From assembly GCA_900540735.1 (NCBI GenBank), contig UQHB01000049.1:1-18045 (forward strand): 18,045 nt of DNA. The letters are read 5' to 3'. A model generated the notes under the pieces. The model saw only the letters and a list, made by a program, of their open reading frames with translations, was not told where the DNA came from and ran no database searches. Positions 1 to 6,796 of this stretch are shown here, in pieces; position 1 is the stretch's first letter; each line of letters begins with the position of its first letter. This DNA is from an uncultured Megasphaera sp. (GTDB lineage Bacteria > Bacillota > Negativicutes > Veillonellales > Megasphaeraceae). The position numbers were made by a program, and so were the translations under genes.

Positions 1-386
1 CTAATACAGGAGATAGATAACATTTCCCCCATGGGAAATTGAATTGAGAAATATCTGTAGTCCATTTTTGTAACGGCGCGGTGGTCTTGAAATTTCGTTG
101 GATGACATTATCCGCTATGGCACCAACGTGTCCTTGGTAAGAGCGATACTTAGCTTTTAGCCGTTTTCCCGCGAGTCCCGTCTGATGCATCAAGCGTTGT
201 ACTCGTTTGTGGTTGATGGTATAGCTGAGAGAACGGAGGGTACGGTATATCCTGCGAACTCCATACCGCTCCTGATGGAATCATGTTGCGGAAACGTTTG
301 GGATGTACTCCCTTTGGCGTAAGAGGCCAACTGCCTTTACGGTACAATGTTACGCACTGTCTTTTGTATTCATAGCTATATTTCAT
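1..386 (-). pseudogene. IS3-family transposase remnant, orfA start fused out of frame to orfB
   Basis: Reading the minus strand from ATG at 386, the first 37 or so residues are the N-terminus of an IS3 OrfA helix-turn-helix protein (MKYSYEYKRQC, then a KGxxPKRFRNM stretch). Near position 280 the sequence jumps into the middle of OrfB in another frame: HQERYGVRRIYRTL, then RLMHQTGLAGKR, then KWTTDISQFNFP up to the window edge. The last block is the start of the rve/DDE integrase core, with the first catalytic Asp in TTDIS. The rest of OrfA and the OrfB N-terminus are missing, so an internal deletion has joined the two with a frame change. The orfA frame runs on out of frame to a stop at 150. 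In an intact element OrfA and OrfB are expressed as a frameshift fusion; here no functional transposase can be made. Confidence 0.85.
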
Positions 387-393
387 GAAAATA

Positions 394-424
394 CCCCCTT
401 CACTAGGATGTCCAGTAAAGGGGG
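394..424. repeat. Inverted repeat at the IS3 end
   Basis: CCCCCTT (394-400) pairs with AAGGGGG (418-424), with further partial pairing inside (ACT with AGT). It sits between the presumed IS terminus and the orfA start codon. It could fold in RNA and is the only hairpin downstream of bioA, which has no terminator of its own between its stop and the element. A role as a terminator is unproven because no long T-run follows. Confidence 0.6.
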
Positions 425-464
425 TACGCATCTATCTTACAAAAATAGGTACGCTCTTTTTTAT

Positions 465-1820
465 TCAGTCCCAGCCTAAGACGGCTTCCACAGCGGCCTT
501 ACATCGCGCAACGGCAATATCACAGGTCTTTTTATCGATAGTTAAGGGTGGATTGAAATAGATGACGTCGCCAATGGGCCGTAGGACGAGGCCTAGCTCC
601 ATGGCTTTACGGAATATATGCCATCCTATGCGCTGCTCTGGCGGGAAAGCTTCTTTCGTCTGCCTATCGGCCACGAGCTCGATGGCATTGATAAGGCCGA
701 TATGACGGATTTCACCGACGTGGTGATGGCCGCCAAGGGCCTGCATGAGCCGTTCGTGGAGATAGACGGCCGTCTGCGCGGCCCGTTCCAAGATATGGTC
801 CCGACGCAGTATGCGTAGTACTGCCAGGGCCGCGACACAGGCCAAGGGATTGCCGGCATACGTATGGCTGTGGACGAAGGCTTTATGCGTACCGTAGTCA
901 GCGTAAAAGGACTGGTAAATCTTTTCCGTCGTAATCGTAATGGCCATGGGTAAATAGCCGCCAGTCAGTCCTTTTGACGTACAGAGTATATCCGGGCTGA
1001 CGCCGGCGTGTTCAATGGCAAACATCGTTCCCGTCCGGCCAAAGCCAGCGGCGATTTCGTCGTCAATGAGGAGAACGCCGTAGTCGTCACACAGGCGTCG
1101 TAACCGCCGTAGGTATGCTGCCGGATAGATGCGCATCCCCGCTGCACCCTGTAAAATCGGTTCGACAATGAGGGCTGCCGTTTCGTGTCCATATTGGAGG
1201 AAGGCCTGCTCGGCCGATTCGATACAGTCGCAATCACACGTATCCCGTGTCTTCCCATAGGGACAGCGATAACAGTCGAGTCCGTCAAAGTGAATGTTGT
1301 CCATCATCATCGGCTTGTATAGGTGGGCATATAAATCCATGCTGCCCACAGACAAGGCACCAATCGTTTCCCCATGATACGACTCTGCCAGGCACATGAA
1401 GTGCTGCCGCTGGGGCTGTCCACTTTGATACTGGTATTGGAAGGCCATTTTCAAGGCACATTCGACGGACGACGAGCCGTTATCACAGAAATTAAAGCGA
1501 CATAATCCCTGTGGCAAGAGGGGCGCCAATTCCCGACACAACTCAATGGCCGGACGATGGGAGAAATTGGCGAAAATGACGTGTTCCAGCGTATCGACTT
1601 GATCTTTGATGGCTTGATTGATTTCACCTTGGCAATGGCCGAGAAGATTGCACCACCACGAACTGATGATATCGAGGTAAGCCTTGCCATGGATATCGTA
1701 GAGGTACATGTCATCGGCGTGATCGATGACGACAGGGGGAAAGACTTCGCTGTCTTTCATCTGCTGGGCAGGATGCCAAATATATTTCCTATCTTCGCCC
1801 TGCCAATCTATATCCATCAT
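465..1820 (-). CDS. bioA: Adenosylmethionine-8-amino-7-oxononanoate aminotransferase
   Basis: PLP enzyme that converts 8-amino-7-oxononanoate to 7,8-diaminononanoate using S-adenosylmethionine as amino donor, in cytosolic biotin synthesis. The 451-residue product is a full-length class III aminotransferase. Visible are SSWWCNLLGH (about 53-62, typical of BioA), DNGSSSVECALKMA (113-126), AESYHGETIGALS (145-157), LLIDDEIAAGFGRTG (250-264, PLP-contacting Asp254) and TSKGLTGGYLPMA with Schiff-base Lys283. A cysteine cluster (C183, C186, C195, C197, C199) sits in the mid-protein loop. The start is the first of two ATGs; it overlaps the bioD stop by ATGA, implying translational coupling as the last gene of bioY-bioD-bioA. 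No terminator is visible before the IS3 remnant. bioF and bioB are not in this window. Confidence 0.95.
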   Translation of the reverse strand: MMDIDWQGEDRKYIWHPAQQMKDSEVFPPVVIDHADDMYLYDIHGKAYLDIISSWWCNLLGHCQGEINQAIKDQVDTLEHVIFANFSHRPAIELCRELAPLLPQGLCRFNFCDNGSSSVECALKMAFQYQYQSGQPQRQHFMCLAESYHGETIGALSVGSMDLYAHLYKPMMMDNIHFDGLDCYRCPYGKTRDTCDCDCIESAEQAFLQYGHETAALIVEPILQGAAGMRIYPAAYLRRLRRLCDDYGVLLIDDEIAAGFGRTGTMFAIEHAGVSPDILCTSKGLTGGYLPMAITITTEKIYQSFYADYGTHKAFVHSHTYAGNPLACVAALAVLRILRRDHILERAAQTAVYLHERLMQALGGHHHVGEIRHIGLINAIELVADRQTKEAFPPEQRIGWHIFRKAMELGLVLRPIGDVIYFNPPLTIDKKTCDIAVARCKAAVEAVLGWD

Positions 1821-2509
1821 CGCGCGCCCCCTTCTCCATATAACGCCACGAGACGCTGTATCTGTATGGGATCGGTGTCAAGCGTCGTATCGCCGTCGCG
1901 GACAGTGGCCACGACGGGCAGTCCCGTCCGTTCTTCTATCATGCGGATATTGTCCTGCTCCATGGGACTATCGGTATAATGATTGAGGATGATGCCGCGT
2001 ACGGGCAGATTCTTTTCTTTCATATAAAAGGCCGTCAACACGGCGTTATTAATACTGCCCAATCCGGCGTGGCTGACGATGACTGACGGGATACGAAGCC
2101 AACGAATCACATCTTCCAAATAATACACGGCCTGCCTATCGTGGCGGATAGGACAGATAATGCCGCCGCTCCCTTCGACGGTCACGTAGGGATAGGCGGC
2201 GCAGACCCGCTGCCACGCTGCTAGGATGACGTCTTTCTCGACGGGATGGCCTTCCCATTGGGCTGCTAAGTGCGGTGAAACGGCGTGTTCGTAGAGATAG
2301 GACAAAAGCAGGTTTTCGTCTTCCCCAATCTGTGCCGTGTCGTTAACATAGCCGGCATCACTTTCCCCGATAGAAGGGGCACCGCTGATGGCGGCCTTAT
2401 AATAGCCGACGTCGTAGCCAGCTTGACGCAACGTTTTAATCAATAGGGCCGTGACATAGGTTTTCCCAATGTCCGTCCCCGTACCGACGACATACAATCC
2501 TCGAGACAC
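1817..2509 (-). CDS. bioD: Dethiobiotin synthetase
   Basis: ATP-dependent carboxylation and ring closure of 7,8-diaminononanoate to dethiobiotin, the step after BioA. The product (about 230 aa) begins almost at once with the P-loop GTGTDIGKT (near residues 8-16) and carries the EGSGGIICPI motif in the middle and a DSPMEQDNIRMIEERTGLP segment towards the C-terminus, as in the BioD P-loop fold. Start choice: an in-frame ATG at 2515 lies directly against the ribosome site GGGAGGA with no spacer, while the GTG two codons later (2509) has a normal 7-base spacing and still leaves the P-loop intact, so I prefer GTG. The ribosome site (2516-2522) touches the bioY stop codon, and the 3' end overlaps bioA by 4 bases. 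Second gene of the biotin operon. Confidence 0.93.
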   Translation of the reverse strand: MSRGLYVVGTGTDIGKTYVTALLIKTLRQAGYDVGYYKAAISGAPSIGESDAGYVNDTAQIGEDENLLLSYLYEHAVSPHLAAQWEGHPVEKDVILAAWQRVCAAYPYVTVEGSGGIICPIRHDRQAVYYLEDVIRWLRIPSVIVSHAGLGSINNAVLTAFYMKEKNLPVRGIILNHYTDSPMEQDNIRMIEERTGLPVVATVRDGDTTLDTDPIQIQRLVALYGEGGAR

Positions 2510-2521
2510 TTCCATTCCTCC

Positions 2522-3094
2522 CTATAAAATGATACCAGACGTGCGCAGCCGCCTAGCAATATACACCGTCAGCAGGCAGACCAACACATCACCAGGCACG
2601 CCGGCAGCAAAGGCATAGAGAAACAGGCCCCACAGGCCAGACACCGTACCTAGATAATAATTGACAATGACATAGGTATAGCTGACGCCAAAGGCATAAA
2701 CTACGACGAGGTTGGCAAAGACAGCGAAGAGCAGCTTCCGCCACGTCCACGTCGTATGGTCGCCTGCTAAGACACCGACCAGCCAGGCCCCGACGATGAA
2801 GCCGATCAAATAGCCAAAGGTCGGCTGAAACACATAGGCCGGGCCACCGCCAGCCGTAAACACGGGCACACCGACGAGGCCCAACAAAACATACAACGTC
2901 ACAGCCCCGGCCCCGCGCCGCGGCCCCATGATGAGGCCGGCCAAGGTCGTAAACAACAACTGCAACGTAAAGGGGCAAACAGGCGTAGGAATCCGAATAA
3001 AAGCCCCAATGGCAATCAACGCCGTAAACAACGCAAAATAGGCAATCGTACGTGCCTTCGCCGGTGGCGCTCCCACCGTGTGAGATGAAAACAT
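2522..3094 (-). CDS. bioY: Biotin transporter BioY (ECF S component)
   Basis: Substrate-binding integral membrane subunit of the biotin ECF transporter. The 190 residues form about six hydrophobic segments. The BioY signatures are clear: PVCPFTLQLLFTTLAGLIMG (near 38-57), GPRRGAG, and GVPVFTAGGGPAYVFQPTFG (near 75-94), the last including the biotin-binding loop. Length is usual for the family. ATG at 3094 has a strong GGAGG site seven bases upstream. First gene of the operon bioYDA, so uptake and the two late synthesis steps are made together. The energising subunits (EcfA, EcfA', EcfT) are not here; a shared ECF module elsewhere, or solitary BioY action, is possible. Control is probably by BirA through the operator at 3108-3141. 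Confidence 0.95.
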   Translation of the reverse strand: MFSSHTVGAPPAKARTIAYFALFTALIAIGAFIRIPTPVCPFTLQLLFTTLAGLIMGPRRGAGAVTLYVLLGLVGVPVFTAGGGPAYVFQPTFGYLIGFIVGAWLVGVLAGDHTTWTWRKLLFAVFANLVVVYAFGVSYTYVIVNYYLGTVSGLWGLFLYAFAAGVPGDVLVCLLTVYIARRLRTSGIIL

Positions 3095-3107
3095 AGTGCT
3101 ACCTCCA

Positions 3108-3141
3108 ATGTATACTTTGGTAATCAGGAAAAAGTTTACGA
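3108..3141. promoter_or_regulatory. Probable BirA (biotin repressor) operator
   Basis: On the plus strand ATGTATACTT (3108-3117) is separated by 14 bases from AAGTTTACGA (3132-3141). The core GTATACTT-N14-AAGTTTAC is an inverted repeat with one mismatch. Size, spacing and half-site resemble the Firmicute BirA consensus (about TTGTAAAC-N14/15-GTTTACAA). It lies between the -10 box and the bioY ribosome site, covering the expected transcription start region, a position suited to repression when biotin is plentiful. Confidence 0.8.
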
Positions 3142-3146
3142 TTATG

Positions 3147-3176
3147 AGTATACACCGGCTTCTCTCAAATTGTCAA
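3147..3176 (-). promoter_or_regulatory. Sigma-A promoter of bioYDA
   Basis: Minus-strand TTGACA (3176-3171), 18-base spacer, TATACT (3152-3147). Near-consensus in both boxes. The start of transcription would fall at about 3138-3141, inside the BirA-like operator. The bioY start codon is about 45 bases further on. Confidence 0.8.
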
Positions 3177-3226
3177 TATTTATATAAGTATAAAAAGTTT
3201 ACTATTAATTGTTTCAAACAAAGAAA

Positions 3227-3262
3227 AACGACAGTACGACACGTAAATATCGTACTGTCGTT
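3227..3262 (-). terminator. Rho-independent terminator, second of a tandem pair
   Basis: Perfect 13-bp stem (3227-3239 with 3250-3262) with a 10-base loop, followed on the minus strand by TTTTTCTTT. It lies downstream of the DUF1667 operon and upstream of the bioYDA promoter, so it backs up the terminator at 3313-3370. On the plus strand it has no T-run. Confidence 0.75.
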
Positions 3263-3312
3263 GCTACACCTATCCTACATGTATTACAAAAATATCGCCT
3301 CTTCTAAAATTA

Positions 3313-3370
3313 AAAAAGCAGTACCTGTCCTGACCGTTATGTAACGGTTGCAGAACAGGTACTGCTTTTT
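3313..3370 (-). terminator. Rho-independent terminator of the GlpA/GlpB-like/DUF1667 operon
   Basis: Perfect 16-bp outer stem (3313-3328 with 3355-3370) holding a second inner stem ACCGTTA/TAACGGT. On the minus strand the A-rich arm starts 26 bases after the DUF1667 stop and the structure ends in TTTTTTAATTTT. A plus-strand T-run also exists, so it could work in both directions, though no plus-strand gene precedes it. Confidence 0.88.
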
Positions 3371-3396
3371 ATGTGAGAACTATGTTGTGTTATTCC

Positions 3397-3771
3397 TTAC
3401 TGTACCTTATCCATATCGCGGCTGGCAACGATATCTACGCCGAGACCTAAGATATTCGGTACGACGACGTCACCGGCTTTAATGGGTGCGTTGATGTCGA
3501 CGCCGCGCAATGCCTGGGCGCAATCGAGGATTTTGCCCTTTGGCAACGTCGTCTTCGATACGACCGGTAACAGGGGCAATTCGCCGCCTTCAATGCGGAC
3601 TGTCGACGTCAGCATACGCTGGGGATTTGTCATTTCTTGTTTAGCATAGATTTCGCCACGGGGACATGTATTCCCCGTAACCTTCGTTACTTGCCCGTCT
3701 TCGAGAGTAACCGTAAGCAAGCACCCTAAGGGGCACATAATGCAGTTAAATTGTTTCGTTTCCACGCTCAT
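3397..3771 (-). CDS. DUF1667 cysteine-motif protein, partner of the flavoproteins upstream
   Basis: A 124-residue DUF1667 protein. CIMCPLGC (about 10-17) and NTCPRGEIYAKQE (about 34-46) supply four well-placed cysteines that could bind an iron-sulphur cluster or zinc; the C-terminal half is a small domain rich in Val and Gly with no catalytic motif I recognise. In Clostridia and Negativicutes this family is usually encoded after a GlpA-like and a GlpB-like FAD protein, exactly as here, so a third subunit or electron-transfer role in that complex is the natural inference. The ATG follows the upstream stop codon directly (TAA then ATG), with GGAGGAA six bases before it, so the genes are translationally linked. 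Last gene of the operon; a double-stem terminator follows. Family call is firm, function is not. Confidence 0.85.
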   Translation of the reverse strand: MSVETKQFNCIMCPLGCLLTVTLEDGQVTKVTGNTCPRGEIYAKQEMTNPQRMLTSTVRIEGGELPLLPVVSKTTLPKGKILDCAQALRGVDINAPIKAGDVVVPNILGLGVDIVASRDMDKVQ

Positions 3772-5040
3772 TTATGCTTCCTCCTTTACGGAAACAGTCC
3801 AGCTGGCATGATGGCCTTTGGCTTTTGCTGCCGGTACGTTGACTGCTATCATTTCACTCGGTTTAGCAACAGGGAGAACTTTCGTCAATAATACGTCTTC
3901 GCCGCTCTTGACGGTCAGACGGACTTTATTCATGGGACGGCGCACACGCATGAAGAGACGAACCGTTTCGCCAGCTTCTGTTGCGCGAATGTGCTGCGGT
4001 ACGCATGTACGTACTTCGTCGATAGCTTCGATAGCTACGTCTGCAATGTCAGCTTCCAATTTATCTTGTGCTTCAAGAGCTGCGAATTTACCGGCAATTT
4101 CAGCTTCTTCTGATACGAAGTCAACGAGGTCATGAACGTGGACGACGTTGCCTGCTGCGAAGATGCCTTTTTCGCTCGTTTCACGATGCTGGTCGACAAT
4201 TGGGCCATTCGTGAGAGGATGCATGGAAAGGCCAAGACCGCGGGACAATTCGTTTTCCGGAATAAGGCCGACAGAAAGGAGCAAGGTGTCGCATTCAATG
4301 TCGAATTCTGTACCCGGAATCGGTTTCATATGGTCGTCAACTTTGGAGACTGTAATGCCAGTTACGCGGTCTTTGCCGTGAATTGCCGTAATCGTGTGGG
4401 ATAAGTGCAAAGGAATGCCATAGTCATACAAGCACTGTACCATGTTACGAGTCAGGCCGTTGGAGAACGGGCAAATTTCAAGAACTGCTTCAACTTTGCA
4501 ACCTTCGAGAGTCATGCGGCGAGCCATAATGAGGCCAATGTCGCCACTACCGAGGATGACGATTTTCTTGCCAGGCAGGTACCCTTCCATGTTAACCATA
4601 CGCTGTGCTGCACCGGCCGTAAAGATACCAGCCGGGCGGTAGCCAGGAATACGGATGGCACCACGTGTACGTTCGCGGCAGCCCATGGTGAGGATAATTG
4701 TCTTGCCTTGTACTTTAATGAGGCCGTGAACGGGGCTGACAGCCGTAACGGTTTTGTCGTTGCCCACGTTTAAGACCATCGTATCAACCCAGATTTCAAC
4801 TTCTGGTTTGTCTTTAACTAAATCATAGCACCGCTGTGCATAGCCAGGGCCGGTCAATTCTTCTTTGAAGTGATGGAGACCGAAACCGTTGTGAATGCAT
4901 TGCTGGAGAATACCGCCAGCTTCGCGGTCACGTTCGAGGACGAGGATTTTTTTCGCGCCATTTTCCCATGCGCTATAGGCAGCGGATAATCCTGCTGGGC
5001 CACCGCCAACAATGATAATGTCATACAGTTGTTCACCCAT
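3772..5040 (-). CDS. FAD/NAD(P)-binding oxidoreductase (GlpB-like partner)
   Basis: A 422-residue two-dinucleotide-domain flavoprotein. The FAD site IIIVGGGPAGLSAA is at about 8-21, CIHNGFGLHHF near 48-58, and a second Rossmann motif IVILGSGDIGLIMARR near 161-176 for NAD(P)H; a GIFAAGNVVHVHDLVDFV segment near 290 closes the FAD domain as in this family. There is no obvious redox-active CxxC. Database annotation of such proteins is usually NAD(P)/FAD-dependent oxidoreductase. Placed between a GlpA-like dehydrogenase and a DUF1667 protein, it probably moves electrons between the dehydrogenase FAD or iron-sulphur centre and a nicotinamide or other carrier. Its start overlaps the upstream stop by one base (TAATG). 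The specific electron partner cannot be read from the sequence. Confidence 0.88.
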   Translation of the reverse strand: MGEQLYDIIIVGGGPAGLSAAYSAWENGAKKILVLERDREAGGILQQCIHNGFGLHHFKEELTGPGYAQRCYDLVKDKPEVEIWVDTMVLNVGNDKTVTAVSPVHGLIKVQGKTIILTMGCRERTRGAIRIPGYRPAGIFTAGAAQRMVNMEGYLPGKKIVILGSGDIGLIMARRMTLEGCKVEAVLEICPFSNGLTRNMVQCLYDYGIPLHLSHTITAIHGKDRVTGITVSKVDDHMKPIPGTEFDIECDTLLLSVGLIPENELSRGLGLSMHPLTNGPIVDQHRETSEKGIFAAGNVVHVHDLVDFVSEEAEIAGKFAALEAQDKLEADIADVAIEAIDEVRTCVPQHIRATEAGETVRLFMRVRRPMNKVRLTVKSGEDVLLTKVLPVAKPSEMIAVNVPAAKAKGHHASWTVSVKEEA

Positions 5041-6506
5041 TATGCTTTACCTCCGCTCTGTGTTTCTTTATCATAAAACATGTAGGAATTACGCATTTCT
5101 TTCCGTACTTCCGTAACAGGAATACCGAGTTCACGAGCCAAAATCTGCGTTACACGAGGACCGCAGAAACCGCCTTGGCAACGGCCCATGCCGGCACGAG
5201 TGCGGCGTTTTACGCCGTCAATGGTGCGTGCGCCGCAAGGACGATGGATAGCATCGACGATTTCCCCTTCGGTAATCGTTTCACAGCGACAGATGACACG
5301 GCCATAACGTGGGTCTTTGGCAATGAGGGCTTTCTGGTCAGCATTGGTCAGCATGCGGAAGCAAGGTTCTGCAGGGCGGCCTTTTTTGTAGTTCACGTTC
5401 TTTGTGGCACCCATTTCAGCGACGATGCCGTCAACGAGGTATTTGGCAATAGCCGGAGCCGATGTGAGACCTGGCGATTGGATACCAGCAGCCTGGATAA
5501 GGCCTTTCGTTTTTTCCGACGGGCCAAGGATGAAATCGCCTGTGCTCGAGACGGCACGTTCACCGGCAAATTCTGTAATCGTTGCGCCTAACGGAAGATT
5601 CGGTACGAGACGGCGTGCTTTTTCGAGGATGTCATCCATGCCGGAAATCGTCACAGCTGTATCATCTTTTTCGTCATCCGGCATATCCTGCGCGTTCGGG
5701 CCAACGAAGACGTTGCCGTGCGTCGTTGCGCAGACGAGGATGCCTTTACCCATTTTCGTCGGTGTCGGGAAAATCGGCGAGTATACTAAATCTTTTTGTG
5801 CAGTCTTATCGAAGAGGATATATTCGCCGCGGCGCGGATGAATCTGGAAGGAATCATCACCAGCGAGTTTGCTGATTTCATCAGCATGTACACCAGCTGC
5901 GTTGACGACATATTTCGTTTTAATCATGCCTTGTTCCGTTTCGACAGCTTTAATGGCACCGTCTTCGACAACGAAACCGGTTACCTTACAGTCGCGAATG
6001 ATTTCTGCGCCGTTAATCGCTGCATTTTCAGCAAAGGCTAAGGCCATGCCAAAAGGCCAGCAAATGCCGCCAGTCGGTGCCCAGAGAGCTGCTTTAATGT
6101 CTTTACTGAGGTTCGGTTCTTCTTCACGGACTTTGTCGCCGTCCCAGATTTCAAGGCCCGGAACGCCGTTTGCTTTGCCCCGTTCGAGTAATTCGTGGAG
6201 CACTTCAACTTGTTCGTCATCGAGGGCTGCGACGAAAGAGCCAGACCAACGAATATCTAAGTCGAGTTCGTCTTTTAGGTCATGATACATCTTGTTGCCT
6301 TCTACGTTCATGCGTGCTTTCATCGTGCCTGTTTTCGCATCAAAGCCAGCATGGAGGATGGCACTGTTTGCTTTCGTTGTGCCAGCAGCAAGTTCCGGTT
6401 CAGCTTCGACCAGAATCGCTTTTACATTATACTTAGCCAACTCGTGCAAAACGGCTGTGCCCGTAATCCCGCCGCCAATAACGACGACATCTGCTTGTTT
6501 TGTCAT
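5040..6506 (-). CDS. glpA: Glycerol-3-phosphate dehydrogenase-like FAD protein with C-terminal BFD [2Fe-2S] domain
   Basis: GlpA-like DAO-family dehydrogenase, 488 aa. The N-terminal FAD motif VVVIGGGITGTAVLHELA is followed by TTKANSAILHAGFD (FAD/substrate region) and the DAO C-terminal block IQAAGIQSPGLTSAPAIA. A BFD-type domain near 395-455 has VICRCE and GRCQGGFCGP, giving the four cysteines of a [2Fe-2S] site. The likely reaction is oxidation of sn-glycerol-3-phosphate to dihydroxyacetone phosphate, but related 2-hydroxy acids are possible since no glpK or glpF lies nearby. Start: the frame opens upstream at TTG 6530, but ATG at 6506 has an AAGAGG site eight bases upstream and begins right before the FAD fold, so it is preferred. 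First gene of the three-gene operon. Confidence 0.85.
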   Translation of the reverse strand: MTKQADVVVIGGGITGTAVLHELAKYNVKAILVEAEPELAAGTTKANSAILHAGFDAKTGTMKARMNVEGNKMYHDLKDELDLDIRWSGSFVAALDDEQVEVLHELLERGKANGVPGLEIWDGDKVREEEPNLSKDIKAALWAPTGGICWPFGMALAFAENAAINGAEIIRDCKVTGFVVEDGAIKAVETEQGMIKTKYVVNAAGVHADEISKLAGDDSFQIHPRRGEYILFDKTAQKDLVYSPIFPTPTKMGKGILVCATTHGNVFVGPNAQDMPDDEKDDTAVTISGMDDILEKARRLVPNLPLGATITEFAGERAVSSTGDFILGPSEKTKGLIQAAGIQSPGLTSAPAIAKYLVDGIVAEMGATKNVNYKKGRPAEPCFRMLTNADQKALIAKDPRYGRVICRCETITEGEIVDAIHRPCGARTIDGVKRRTRAGMGRCQGGFCGPRVTQILARELGIPVTEVRKEMRNSYMFYDKETQSGGKA

Positions 6507-6556
6507 TTTCACAACCTCTTTCTTTGCCAAAATACAAATGATTAGTTACTATAGTT

Positions 6557-6585
6557 ATTATAAAGCCAGTTGAACATATTTGCAA
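6557..6585 (-). promoter_or_regulatory. Promoter of the GlpA-like operon
   Basis: Minus strand TTGCAA (6585-6580), 17-base spacer, perfect TATAAT (6562-6557), about 50 bases before the ATG at 6506. The -35 is only four of six matches, which would suit an activated or weak basal promoter. Confidence 0.65.
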
Positions 6586-6643
6586 TATGAAAGTAACAAA
6601 ATTTCACATTCTACATATATGCGTTTTTCATACAAACTGATAA

Positions 6644-6673
6644 CATCTATAGCCATTATGAATAATATAGATG
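6644..6673. repeat. Inverted repeat in the divergent intergenic region
   Basis: CATCTATA (6644-6651) and TATAGATG (6666-6673) form a perfect 8-bp inverted repeat with a 14-base spacer, about 60 bases upstream of the GlpA-like operon's -35 box. The rest of 6586-6739 is AT-rich and I see no gene in it. A regulator site is possible but no regulator can be named. Confidence 0.35.
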
Positions 6674-6739
6674 GATATTATAATTTTTCTGTTATGTTAA
6701 TGTAGAATTTACGAAAAGAATATAAATCATTGTAATTTC

Positions 6740-6768
6740 TTTTCAATTATGTCTAAGCATGGTATGAT
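6740..6768 (+). promoter_or_regulatory. Probable promoter of the methyltransferase-pcp pair
   Basis: TTTTCA (6740-6745), 17-base spacer, TATGAT (6763-6768). Moderate match; it ends 28 bases before the GTG start at 6797. Confidence 0.5.
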
Positions 6769-6796
6769 AACGACAGACTAAAGGAGGAGTGATGCC

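Larger units (their letters stand above)
1..441 (-). mobile_element. IS3-family insertion sequence, decayed, cut by window start
   Basis: One end of an IS3-type element lying 23 bp downstream of the bioA stop codon. The presumed terminus is near 441, where the minus strand begins TGTAAGATAGATGCG, followed by a GC-rich inverted repeat (394-400 with 418-424) and then the orfA start. The body runs off the left edge of the window. Transposase coding sequence is recognisable but rearranged, so the element cannot move on its own. The other end and any target duplication lie outside the window, so the exact border is a guess from the position of the repeat and start codon. Confidence 0.7.

Noticed and set aside
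3096..3344. Plus-strand open frame of 82 codons upstream of bioY
   Set aside because: It runs across the bioY promoter, the BirA-like operator and both terminators, has no ribosome site and no recognisable protein features.
3095..3396. Riboswitch or small RNA in the bioY upstream region
   Set aside because: The two strong folds are explained as minus-strand terminators and the rest by promoter and operator; no conserved riboswitch core was seen.
5404..5841. Long plus-strand frame opposite the GlpA-like gene, and similar shadows opposite malic enzyme and permease
   Set aside because: No ribosome sites and low-complexity Ser/Arg/Pro-rich products; the opposite strands encode clear family proteins.
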